Source: Pegea sp. RAD2-039
Lineage: Eukaryota > Chordata > Thaliacea > Salpida > Salpidae
NCBI GenBank assembly: GCA_034620365.1
Contig: JAQGEQ010000179.1
Location: 434,001-498,000, forward strand
DNA: 64,000 nt
Direction: 5' to 3'
Shown: positions 11,221-23,440 of the stretch, one piece after another
Numbering within the stretch: position 1 is the first letter of the stretch
Layout of the letters: the number at the start of each line of letters is the position of its first letter
Program-made: the position numbers and the translations under genes
The notes under the pieces: model-generated
Seen by the model: only the letters and a program-made list of their open reading frames with translations
What the model was told of the DNA's origin: nothing
Databases searched by the model: none

Positions 11221-14200
11221 TAGAAAAACTCAGCAAATCATTTCGACTAAACGAACATTTGAGAAAACGTTAATAATCGAGAATTTTTTTAGGTTTTGCT
11301 GAATTATTTCAAATTTTTTTGAATATCAACTGTTTTCGGCGTTTTGTTGAAAAATAAAATAGATGATCAGTAGTGATGCCAACAAATATTTCTTAATTAC
11401 AAAATTGAAGTCAAATTTAGTTCAGAGTTACCTAGACAACTGATAATCAACTAAATAAGTTTATAGTCTGTAATTTCTAACTTTTAAAATTCAATACTTT
11501 GTCTAAAATTTCGACATAATTCTTAAAGTCAAGGAATAATTTGTTTCTAAATAATTTGAATCTAATAAAAGATTCCAAAAACAAAACGCAGTGATTGAAA
11601 AATAAGAATTACATTCAGCTCTACCCTGAAAGCTTATGTCTCAGACAGTTTAAGAAATAATAATTAAAACGCTTATTTGAATAGTTATTATCTCTACTGT
11701 ATATTTTCAATACTTTGCAATAACTAATCAATAAATTTATCTTGTCAGGTGTAGATGATAAAAGTTTATCAAGATTTCTTGTTAATAATAACTGCTTATA
11801 AATTATTTTAAGAAAAAACATTGAAGAACATTAATGAAAGTTTTGTCTTAAAAACAAATCTTAAATTTGCAGAGGTGTTTAATCTCCTCAAAATTTCTGA
11901 CTTCATTTTGTCTACTTTTTGTCAACTTCAATCTTTAAGTGTTTGACTTTTTGCAGCAATGTTTATACAAACATCATAATTGCTTCTTTCAAGTAATTTG
12001 TTCACAATTTTTATTAAATTTATTATTATAGAATTATATCAACTTTTAATTACTTCCAAGTTAAACAGTGGTTAACTTCTAAATTGAAAAACTGTTGTTC
12101 TTTGAAATCGTATACATTATTTTCAAAATCACTCTTAGCTATTAATACTTTTTTCAAAGAGTTATCCATAAATTACCTTTTCTAATTATATGTTATTCTA
12201 TTATTTTGTAAACATCATGAAAATTGTGAAAAAATTCTGAGAGTATTTATCATAGAGTTCTATAAAGAATACCAAACCATTTTTAGCTTTATAAATAAGT
12301 CACCTCAGTAAAATATTGCAAATGATATATTTTGTAAACCGATTCCACAAAACGTCTAGATTTTTAACTTCACGAATAAAGAGTTTGCTTCCTTTTAAAG
12401 CATAAATGGATAAATTCAAAAGTTTATCAACAGAATGATTTCAGCATAAATCTAAAATCTTGAATGCTGTTAATAAATATTTGGATAATTTAGTTATATG
12501 CATCTAAATATTGCTATATATAGTTTACAGCAGGTTGGAAGATATAAACTTGCAAGAAGAAAAAAATTATGTGCAATTTATAATTATACACCTTTTTTAT
12601 AAAATCTTTTTTATCTTTTCTACTCTTCTATAAGTTTGATTATTTTGTTAATGGATTATAAAAACTAAAGTTTTAAGATCTTATGGTTGAAAACTTATCC
12701 ACTAGATGACTCAGTAGATTTTTTAAGCACTCAATATTGTTACATTTAAAATATTTTTTATATGATTCTGCGTTTTAAAGCTTAAAAAACCTACAGAATT
12801 TTTTCTATCTTAACATATAACATAAATCTTTAAATATCTTTACAGACTTTGGAAGATTATAGTGGGACCAATTATTAATTACTAGAACTCTTTAAAATTT
12901 ACTTCAAGTAGATTGAAATTAAATAAAAGAAAAAACAAACTGCAAGCTGAATTTTAAAAATAATTGTTTTAAAGTTTCTACTAATAACTTATATGTGAGT
13001 TCTTGCCAAAGTTTTTTTTATTGTAATAAAAATCTTATTTTTATGTAAATTAAATTTGACATTCTAACAGCGTTGGTTTTGATTCTAGAAAATTCATAGA
13101 ATTAAAAATAATAGATATCAATATACTAATTAAACCTTTTTCATATTAGTAGGTAAATACAGGTTTATTAGTAAACTTTGTTTATTTATTCCTGTGTAAA
13201 TTATTATCACTTTCATTTATTTTAAATACATTTTTGAAGTTAATTTTTTATAACTTTGTTCTCTTTACAAACTTCAATAACAACTTTTTAGTTAAAAAAA
13301 AACTGAAAGTATCTTGAGCGTCATTTAAAGTGATATCTAAGAAAATCGTTTTATTTTAAGAACAGTAGATTTGTAAGAGAAAATATAATTATTCAGATTT
13401 ATTTAATTGTTTAGACATGCATATGTTTATTTATAAAAAAATCTGAAAAATTTAGCTGGTAAGTTAGGAAGTAACGCTTTTTTGAGCTAAATTTGCTCAA
13501 GATTTCTTTGAGAAACAATAATGATCTTAATATTTCTTTATTTGCTATTTTCAAACAAACCCATTTTCGTATAGAAATTTACAAAACATTTTTATTTGAA
13601 AAATAATCTTTTATTGAATCAAAAGTAAAAGTTTTAAAATAAATGGACTTAAAGTAAATAATAGTGAAAACAAAAAGAAAAAGAAACTTCTACATTTGAA
13701 AGTTATATTTGTTTTTTTAACAAATTTGAAAACTATTTTTTACAAATTAGCTTCTTAGTAATTTTACAAATATTTGTATTCAAGATTTTATTACATATCA
13801 AACATACCAATTGTTTTTGGTTTCATTTTTACAAACCTTATAAATAGTTTTTTAAATTGAAAGAAACTCAAACTATGCTAAAATCATTTTTACAACGCCT
13901 TGGTTTCATTAATTCTCAATGCCACAACTAAATGAAATACACTAAAAATAAAGAACACAAAAGTTTTAACAACATAAAATTCAATCTATATTTTATTAAA
14001 ATTAAGTTTTTGATGACATATTAAAATATGCTAGCAAAGTTTCATGTTGATCACACAAAAGATTTTCAGCTGTGATAACAAAAGCAATGGCAACAATGGA
14101 AATCTATTAATGTTTTTATCAAATAAGTTCATACTAAACAATCATAAATGACATTGAAATAATCAAATAGTGTCTAAAAAAGATTGTAATGACTGCCCCT

Positions 14201-14794
14201 TTTTCAAATATTTTTTAACTAATAAATGATAATTAATCTAAAAATAAGATATCTAACTTAATTAAAATTTGATTTATTTAATCAAAGTTTAAGTTTTAAC
14301 CAAAGCAGAAATCAGTCACCTCAATAAACTATCAACTACTACAAATTCAGTTGTTGCATGGATTTCAAACCCACGAAATACTTTGAGCCAATTTGACAAA
14401 ACTTTACTACAGATTTTATGTTATAAGTTAAGTGTAAGTCGATGGCGTTGACAGATTGTCAGTATTCGCATGATTTGCATTTCTGTTAGAGCCTTACTTT
14501 CCCTTAGACAAAATCGTTTAAACAGCTGTAAGCATCAATGACAAATTAGATTCAAAAGGGAAGTTCTTTTTCCTACCAAACTAATTTTGGAAATTCCTGG
14601 TCAAATGGTTTTTATGAATTATGTAAAAATGATATTTAAAAGTTTGAAGCACACCAAAATCTAATAATTCCAATTTTATAACCACAATTATCTATTTAAA
14701 ATTAGACGAATGTGCTAATATCTAAGAAAGGTTTAATTTGTCAACTAGAAGCTTATATTGTATAATTCTTGATTTTACTAAAAATATCTTTAAG
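11221..14794. other. A+T-rich stretch, no gene seen
   Basis: Long run of A+T-rich, low-complexity DNA with no open frame worth calling (the 66-codon minus frame at 11621-11821 looks like chance). No tandem repeats or RNA genes were recognised. Confidence 0.5.
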
Positions 14795-14983
14795 TTATGC
14801 AAAACATTCTACAGAAGCCGATTTTAAATCTTCTACTAGCTCATTACAAGTCTCTATGCTCTTATCCAGACGTGATTTGGCTTAGAAGTTTAGGATAAGC
14901 TGTTCTTTAGTTTCACCGATATCTTTCTTAAGAGCTGCTGCAGTTTAGAAGTTGTTGAAAAGTGTGAAGTTGTCTTTATCCAT
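14795..14983 (-). pseudogene. Coiled-coil reading frame with two stops (possible retroelement ORF1 relic)
   Basis: From an ATG at 14983 the minus strand reads 62 codons with only two internal stops before a final TAA. The product is strongly helical and charged: TAAALKKDIGETKEQLILNF and, after the second stop, AKSRLDKSIETCNELVEDLK, with the regular spacing of hydrophobic residues of a coiled coil. It resembles the coiled-coil part of LINE ORF1 or similar gag-like proteins, although a fragment of a host coiled-coil gene is also possible. Flanking sequence on either side is no longer readable. The amino-acid pattern persists across both stops, which argues for real coding ancestry. Confidence 0.5.
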
Positions 14984-16039
14984 CACCACTTATACGTTTA
15001 CTGATTATTATTGTTTTGTAAGAAACATTTAGTATTGAATGTTCTATATAAATTGTATGCTACAAGAAGCTCAGCTGTTTTGGTTATAACTGAAAAAAAT
15101 TAATCTAATTAACAAAACTAAAGTTAACTAAAACTAACAAACTAAGTTTTGAAAATTTTCTAATCGAATCTTAAGTTTGAACTTATTCTATGACCAAGCA
15201 TTTTGTAACTAAATTTCGTAGAGGCTGCTTGCGACAGCATTTCAAGCTTTTAATATATGAGAAACAAGTTTGGTTTTTAGACATTTAGACAAAATATTTT
15301 TGTTAAATAGAGTTATAAAGTTAGTTTAGTTAGGTACTAATTACCTAGGAACAGAAATGAGCTTTGTATTATTTTATACTTGACATGTATCAACAATCAA
15401 ATCACAATTTAAAATAACTTTTTTTAATTTGTGCAATAAACTTGTTAAGCATCAAATCAAGCAACAAATAAATCTGCAAATGTACATTATGTAAGTAAAC
15501 TTTATCTTATTGAACTGAAAAATGAATCCATTATAAGTTTTAACCAACCCATTATAAAATCGTTGTTAAATGAAAACAAAACTGAAGTAAAAATATTAAA
15601 TAAATAAGAAAGAAGACATTAAAAATAGCTGGTTGAAATAGAGAGTAATTTAAAATAATTGTAAAAAAGGTTGGCTTTAGAAATACACAAGTACAAACTG
15701 ACAAATGTATACAAGATAAAAGAACAAAATAAATCCTTCTATGCTTTAAAAGCACATTACGTCAGAGCACTTTAAGCAATTCCTATTATAATGTGGTGAA
15801 AGAGTTATTTAACGAATATGATGAAATTGTTTGTTATTTAGCGGTTAATTTCCATTCAAACAACTTCAACCACCTTTCTGTCTTGTTTTATTTTATTGTA
15901 TAAAATGCTTTTACAGCAATCAGTGTTTATGAAGATACATCAACTTATAGTGTCCTATATGGTATCATATTTGTTTGATTAGTGAGGAAGCAAAGTTTTA
16001 GGCAATAGATCAAAAGTTAGATTATATTGAGGTGTGGAT
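14984..16039. other. A+T-rich stretch, no gene seen
   Basis: No supported gene. The minus frame at 15552-15755 is hydrophobic and Phe/Leu-rich, typical of chance reading through A-rich DNA. Confidence 0.5.
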
Positions 16040-17340
16040 TATAAGATGAATGAATATCGACAATCCATGACCTCGACTTTCATCATAGATTCATTCTTTA
16101 CATCATTCGTATCTCGATAGTCGAACGATCAGATGAATTATTGTTTTCTTTTGTCCTGTAAAAATTAAATTAAATTGCAAATTAGTTTTATGGCTTGAGA
16201 GTTTTTGTCAGACGTCTTTAAACATCTTTCATGTCTATTATACTTCATATGCTTGACCATAATTTCTTCATTTCGTCTTTAGTGCGTGTGCCTTGTGTGA
16301 GAAAGAGGATCTTGTTTGTCCGGATCTAAATTCATTTTTCATTTGGGAGCTAGAAAAGTCCGCTGCATGATTATCAAACACACTAAAACATTCATACTGA
16401 TCTTTACTTGGGTATTTACTTTTTTATTATGTCTTTTTTTTAAACTTTCTATATATTTTTGAAAACAAATCTTTAATAAGATTTGTAAGAATAAAAGTGG
16501 AAAAGATAAAAACAGTTAAAAAATTTTGTTTGTAGATATTACAAATAAACTCAATTAAAATATATCTTAATGAAGCTTAAGCAATTTTGAAAAGTCTGCA
16601 AAGTGAATTGCTTGAAACTTGTCGAAGAAAAATGAAATAAAATAACAAAGTCTTATATCAACAACAGACATTTACGCACTCAAAATACTTTTGTCTTCAC
16701 GAAACTTCTTAATCTGATTGTCTTATAACTTTATTGATCTAAGCAGTGAAGACAAACAAGAAATGAAAGTGAAAGGACAATTTCCGCATCCTCTGATAGT
16801 TGTCATCAATTTAAAAAGCGTCTGACCTCGACTAGATTTATGAAAATCGCCGTAAAACTTTAATGACAGGTCTGCCGGGTGTTAGAGCGTTGATGAGAGC
16901 GGAAATTAGAGTGGATTGTAAAGCTGCAGTGACATAAAAAGATTTAGAAGTGATGTCTGAGCTTATATACAATGTTGTAGCAATAAATTTCACTAAAATC
17001 AACCTCATTGCTTTCTAACATCTGTACAAATGAGGTTGTTTACTTGAGGTAAACCACAAAACCTGCTACTGTTGACAAAAGTCAAACATGAGAAATGGAG
17101 GTAACAGTTCACTAATGATTATCAGCGGGAATCTTTTCACCGACAGCAAACAAGCTTCAAACGATTTCGTATCAAAGATTGCACGGTAAAAAGTCAAAAG
17201 GTAATGTTTCAATCAAGAACCAGGAAAGATTCGTGATAAAAAAGGTGATTTGATGAAAAAGGAGGGAATTTTATGAGATTAATAATCGGAAACCAAACGG
17301 CTATTTAAGATGATGTTGATGATTAAAAACGAGTACCCTG
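16040..17340. other. G+C-richer pocket, candidate enhancer or exon debris
   Basis: Base composition is clearly less A+T-rich than the surroundings, in two blocks (16040-16390 and 16770-17340). At 16283-16370 (plus) a pyrimidine-rich acceptor (TTCGTCTTTAG) precedes a 28-codon frame with CALCEKEDLVCP and a TGA, exon-like in form. At 17085-17186 and around 16863 several short plus-strand frames look protein-like, but at 17.1-17.2 kb all three plus frames are open together, so openness there reflects composition. I cannot say whether these are exons, relics or regulatory DNA. Confidence 0.35.
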
Positions 17341-19660
17341 ATTATTTCAAACAATCTAGACTATGAAATAAGAGACAATACATGAGGTGGCCAATAATCA
17401 GATATCATTAGAGTTGCACAAGGTATTTAATAGCATCCTAGTCCTAAGGTTTCACATGCTTCTCAAAAAAACAACATTACAACACTCAACAGCCTCAGTA
17501 AGGCGATCTTAGGGACGTGTTTAACTTATCCCATATAGTCACGGTAAGTTTTCATCATTTCATCACTATAAGCATCAATAAAAAGGTTGGTACGTGGTAC
17601 AGTGACATGTTTGAAAGAACTTATTGGTTTTCAATCTTTTTCTACTTACCTTTAGATTCAACAAATCTTTGGATTTGTTAAAACTATTCAAACTTTTGTT
17701 ATTTTCTTTCATATATGTTTTAAGGTTTAATTTGTTTGTTTTTGATATAAATACATTTTTAAAGCTACAATATTTTTCAATTTTATGGATACATAATATA
17801 TAAAATCGAAATACAAATAACTTATTCATTATATCTTTTTTATTATAAATTAATTTATATATTTATCATAAGTTTTGTATTTGACTTAAGCTCCTAATGG
17901 TGGGAATACACTAGGCAATGAATTTTTTGCAGTATTCTTTTAAGACCACATTCACAATATCTTAAAATTGAGATCAAATTCTGCAGACAAGTTATTTGAA
18001 AAACATAAATAAATTATTAAATTAAATAAGCTGCTGAAAGTATTACTAATGTAAGTGTTACAACATCACCTTGCTTGAACTCATCTGTGAGTGGGTTGGT
18101 GAACAATGAATAAGTGAAGAAAATCTTCATGTAGCTTTTACCTTAAAAATGAAAAAAAAGAAGACTAGGATTAAAAAAAAACTTTTGTAAAACTTAACGT
18201 GACTACGGTAATAATAGAATCATATTTCCCCAATGATGAAATATATCTTGTTTTTATAAAATATAAATACTATTAAACAAAATAGTTAAAAAAGCAATTT
18301 TGCACATTTTGTAAGTTAATCAAGGGTAAAAAAAAGTATAATTATTTTACCATCTCAAATGTTTAATTAATTTAAAATCAAGTGTATTTTTTATGTCACA
18401 AACTTATTGGAAGACAATATTTTAATACTAAGAATAGTTTACTAGCATATGGACATATTTATTCAAGTTCTAAAACTTTAGAATTTATATCTGAGTTGTT
18501 TACAAAATAGGACAAACGGATGATGAGATTGATTTACTTAATCGATTCCATATTACAAATGATCGATTTAAATGACCTTCAACTCTTATTATTTTTTCTT
18601 CGTTGTGCTCGAATAATAATTTAATGGATTTCAAACTTTATGTTTACGTTAGAAAATAGCTTCAAACTACAATGAAAGGTTACAAAGGCTTCATTCAACC
18701 ATTAAAGACAAAGTTATCCTTAAAGTAAAATATTTTGGTAAAGCGTATTAATTATACTAAATGAAGCGTAATTCTAAGGATTTTTTGATTTATTATCATT
18801 TCAATTTAACAAACTATATTATAGCTATAATTTTCGTTAATACTTTAGTTTGCGTTTTCAAATTACCCTTCAGAGTGTTTAGCTTTTAATATTTTATTGT
18901 AATTTTTAATAAAAGAAAAATTAATTTAATTTTGATGAGAAATTTGTTTGATGAGTTAATCTGATTAATACTAAAGAAATTTTCATAAATTGAGAGTTAA
19001 ATTGAAAGGCTATAAATAATAAATAGCTAACTTTTTTAAAGCTAAATATAAGTAAGTAAACAGTTATATAAGTAGTCAAGTTTCAAAGATTCCGAGATAA
19101 TTTATACTTTGTAGTTCGCTTAAATTTTCCAAACAAGTAGTGGATGGGTCTCAACTTTCACTGCATGTTTTGAAGACTGAGGCAGAAGAGAACATTTGAA
19201 GACTTTTTGATGTTATAAAGCATCACTTCTTAGCCAGGTGACTTTAAAAAGACCAGTTATTTAATTACTTTTTTGAATCGACTGTTTTATTGGCTTTGTT
19301 TCATTTATTTTTTCTAAGTAAATACATTTCTCTTTCATATTAAAAGAGTTATGGCTACATAGAGTCACAGTTAAGTGAGTCATGACTCAGAAAAAATCTA
19401 TTGTCACAGGAAGTATGGTTAGAATAAAGTCTGAAGAAGTAGAGTTGAATTTGTATCAACAAAGTTCTTATGTTTAATACTTTTAGTTTAAAAAAAATTA
19501 GATAAAAAAGTGATTTTAAAACATTTTAGGAAGCACCAAGTTGTTTTCTGGAACAACATTTTACACTTTTTAATTATTTCTTCTGAAAAAAATATTAAAA
19601 ATCAAATGTTAGTGAAATGATGCCTCAAATTGATCAATCACGCCTTCTATATAATTATCT
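17341..19660. other. A+T-rich stretch, no gene seen
   Basis: No supported gene. The 84-codon minus frame at 17575-17829 is Lys/Asn/Phe-rich and has no recognisable motif. Confidence 0.5.
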
Positions 19661-19802
19661 TCTTGGCTTCAGATAGTTTTTCTATACATCACCTGTAAGT
19701 AGACCACGTTTCCAAAGACCACAAACCTAACACATTGCCAAAAAAAACTTGTTTACTTTTCACCCCATCTTCGCCGTCCCTGTTGAAGTGATGTAATCAG
19801 AG

Positions 19803-19964
19803 ATGAAAAAGTTGTCTGATGACGTATATCACACCGATCATCGGGAGTATAATGATGACGAAACAGAGAAATCGATCTCAGTATATGGCGCCCAGTATGT
19901 CCTTAATGGAGCATCAAGTATTGTGACGAAGCGAAGAAAAGAACAAATGAAAAGTTTCTTTTAG
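19803..19964 (+). CDS. Small candidate coding frame or exon, 53 codons
   Basis: Within a G+C-richer pocket (about 19660-20030) one plus-strand frame starts with ATG (purine at -3) after an in-frame TAA and runs 53 codons to a TAG. The product is hydrophilic and balanced: MKKLSDDVYHTDHREYNDDE, later SISVYGAQYVLNGASSIV and a basic KRRKEQMK end. The other two plus frames carry stops in this span, which makes it a better coding candidate than the other pockets. Just after the stop, a different frame reads FLLDKEERMKSR, as if the charged helix continued after a one-base change. No family recognised. It could be an exon of an unseen gene, a relic, or chance. Confidence 0.35.
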   Translation: MKKLSDDVYHTDHREYNDDETEKSISVYGAQYVLNGASSIVTKRRKEQMKSFF

Positions 19965-20030
19965 ATAAAGAAGAGCGAATGAAAAGTAGATAAATGGGGT
20001 GCCGGTGTGTCTCACTGAGATCCAATCTTT

Positions 20031-22955
20031 TTTTGGTATCATCTTTTTGAATTTTTGCTTTAGATTTAAATGCCTTATAAAATTGCTATTGGGGTCAAAG
20101 TTAATTTTTTCAGCCAGAAATTTGTCAATTACATTGATTTTTAGGAAAATGCAAAAACAGTTTTTCAAGCTAAAGTAAACTGAACTACAAAATATACTGA
20201 TTGATCCGTTTTGTTAATAACTAAAAGTATTTTTGAGCTTTTAAGCAATTGTAGAAAAACTTTTAAACAAACTAAATGTAGAGCTATACAGAACAATTTA
20301 AGTTTATGTTGGTTCAAAGCTTTGTTCAAATGAAAAAGACAGGCTCGGCAGGAAAGAACTGCTTAAAATAATTTCGGTAAGTTGATGAATCTACTTCAAA
20401 GGTGAATAATTTGATTAAAGTATTTAAGTATTTGTTCATTAATCAGAGCACTTAAAAATCTTCCAAATCTGTATGATAAATAGAAGAACAAAACGTCTTT
20501 TAGAAATAATGATAAAACCGTTGGATAAATCTTTTACATTTTTTTTTGATAAAATGCATTATCAAAGTTCGAAGCCATTGACTAGGGACTTCGTATCGTA
20601 AATATAGGAAAGAGTTTTTTAATTGTATTTATACTTTGACAAAACTGTTTTGCAAATATAAGCAAATCAAATTTATATGTTTTAAAATATCAATTAGACT
20701 TCAATTTCGTTTCCAAGTTTTTATTTTCTGATAACTTCTTACTTGTTAATTTAGGCAATAACTTTTTCTTTATTAAGTCATTTCTGTGGATTTAAATTAA
20801 TGTAAAGTAGATATAAAACAGTAGTATCTATCTCCTGTTTTATTTAATTTACCACTAATTGGTCGGATATTGTTGAGATTAAACTGTAATTGTAAATTAA
20901 GTAATTAAGTTGTAATTGAATTTTGCTCGTAGTTGTTAAATTATTACTTTACGCTAGTAAAGTATATTCTATTTTGTTTACTGTATAATCATGAAACGTT
21001 TCACTTATTTGTTAGCTTCACAAACAACAATCAAATAAAATGAAAAGTCATTCACCTTATCAAATATTTTAAAAACAAGAATGATTAATTTCAGTAAAGT
21101 TGGGGTTTAAACAGTCTTGACTGAATGATCTTGTAACATTTTATTGTCAGATCAAACTTGAAGACATTTTGAATGTCAATTTATTTCTGTGAGAAATGAG
21201 CTGTTATTTTATTATAGTCATTTATCAAAATACATTTGAAAAAAAAAATGTTCTGTGTTATTATCGACAATAATGACTGAATACAAAAATAAGAACTAAT
21301 AGATCTTACAGTTATTGGGTTAACTTAGATTCTTCGGAATAAATGAGCCTTGCATAAGCAAATAACATTTATTTTTGCTCTCAAAAAACTTGAAATACTA
21401 TTAGCTTAAGTATACAACTAAAAATTTTGCTAAATTTCTATAAAAAAGAGAGTAATTGAAGATAAATGTACTTTTTTGTCATATTATGATGAAACCCCAA
21501 AATTTGGTCATTGCACTTAAAGTTTAGACTGAGAACATTTTGTCTATAAAATTGTAATTAGAACGCTGAGATTTTTTATAATTTATTGAAAAACCGTAAA
21601 TGAAAAATACTTTAAATACATGGTTTTAAGCTAAATTAAATTTATGTCAAGACCCTACAGAGTAACAATACTTACTTTGTAATTCAGTTTCTTTTTAATA
21701 TCACCAGTTAATCAGTTTTGAAAAAAGTGAGTTATTAAAAAAATTGCTGTGTAAGTATTTGATTTTCATCTGTTTAATTTTTATTTGATTTTAGCACTAT
21801 AAACTTCAATGAAAAGATTACTAATAATCAGTCAAACCGTTTATAAGCTTTAAGTGAAGTTAAACAAACCTGATGTAAATCAATATGACTTGGGAACTAT
21901 AACGTCAGAATATTTTTGTTAGTAATGACATTTGGAAAAGACGGAAACTTTTCTTAACTTTTATAAGCAGCTTAACATTTTGCGACAGCCTAAAGCATTA
22001 GGAGCTTATAAGTTAAAGCAAGATTAGATAAAAACCCGCCAAATATGAATCTTTCTTAGATGAGACTATTAACAATTAATCTTTATAATCACAATGACTT
22101 AAATATTAAATAATAATCACAATTGCATGTGCAAATAATTCTGAAGCAGCTTTTAAGTATACTTAACATAAATACTTCAACAATGATTTGGACTTAAGTG
22201 TAATTCACATCTTATTCTATTCATAATGGTGACAAAAATAAAGTCAGTTTAATCGTAGTCACTAAAGTCAAGTATACTACATATCAATCATTAAGTCGAA
22301 TAGTTACTCCTAGTACAGTTTGATCTGGTTCAACCTTTCAATCTTAATCTTAATGTCATTAATCATCTGTCAATAAATAAAAAGAAATGAAATAATATAA
22401 AAACAAAAACTTCAGTTTATATTTGACCTCGTTTGTGATTAGGTCAACTATTTAGAGCAACTAATAGAGTCGTACAGCTTAATAAAAAGCACGTAAAATA
22501 ATTATAATTTTATCACACCATAAGGTAATACTTTAAAAATTTTAAGTGAAAGTCACGTACACTGTAAGGAAGATGTTAGATAATTAACTATTAAATCGAC
22601 TTCTTATTGTGTGAAAAATACTGTAGAGTTCTAATAGAAATATTTGATTGAAACAATATTGTTGCATAATTTATAAAATCTCAACAAGTTTTTATACTTA
22701 TAACATTTCATCTTATTACAACAAAACTTATGACATAGTTTCATCAAATTGAATACTCTTTGATCATTGGTTTATACTTTTATTCAAAAGGCAAAAATAG
22801 AAGCAAAAGTGAAAAAGTACTCCGCTAAAGTCTTACTATTCAAACGAAAGATCTTTTTCCTTGTAAACACTAAGATCAAAGAAGACCATTTGGTTTTAAC
22901 AAAGCCTTCCTCACAAGAACTGAATCTTTATCATTTTCATCTTTACCGTCAATTA
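20031..22955. other. A+T-rich stretch, no gene seen
   Basis: No supported gene. The sequence is uniformly A+T-rich with short homopolymer runs only. Confidence 0.5.
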
Positions 22956-22959
22956 GTTG

Positions 22960-23440
22960 CATATGAGTGAACAGAGATATCGTCCTTTCGTTGTTGTTAG
23001 TCGCAAAAGCGTGAATTTAATTTACTCGAAGAACTGCTTTTGTGAATATTTGATGAATGTGTGCGTTATAAACACAGGTGAAAAGGAACATTAGGGATTT
23101 TATTGATGAAATCTATGATCGAAATTTTACCAGTTCAGACCTTTAGACGCCTCTGGAAAGTGAGTTTGGCGCCAAAATATTCTCTCACCAAAAGGAAATC
23201 TTGAACCTAAATCAATGTTTTCATCAAAAATTCATACCACACCCTTCAGAATAAGCTCTAGGAAAAATGAAATAAAGGTTTCAACCAGTCTACTTTAGGT
23301 AGTGTGATTTTTGTTTTTTGAACTCACCACCAAGCTCAGTAATAAGTTTTCCCATCAATCATCCAATGTTTTGATGATTGTAAGAGGTTTGTAAGCTTTT
23401 GAAACACACTGCCGCCCTTGTTATTTACTCATGGTACGTT
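22960..23440. other. G+C-richer pocket, candidate regulatory block
   Basis: Less A+T-rich than its flanks, with GGCGCC-type and CACC words (for example GTTTGGCGCCAAAAT near 23166) and no long open frame on either strand. A non-coding regulatory element is the most economical reading; a decayed exon is possible. Confidence 0.25.

Noticed and set aside
16860..17220. Several short plus-strand frames read as exons
   Set aside because: In the 17.1-17.2 kb part all three plus frames are open and look equally protein-like, so no frame can be preferred.
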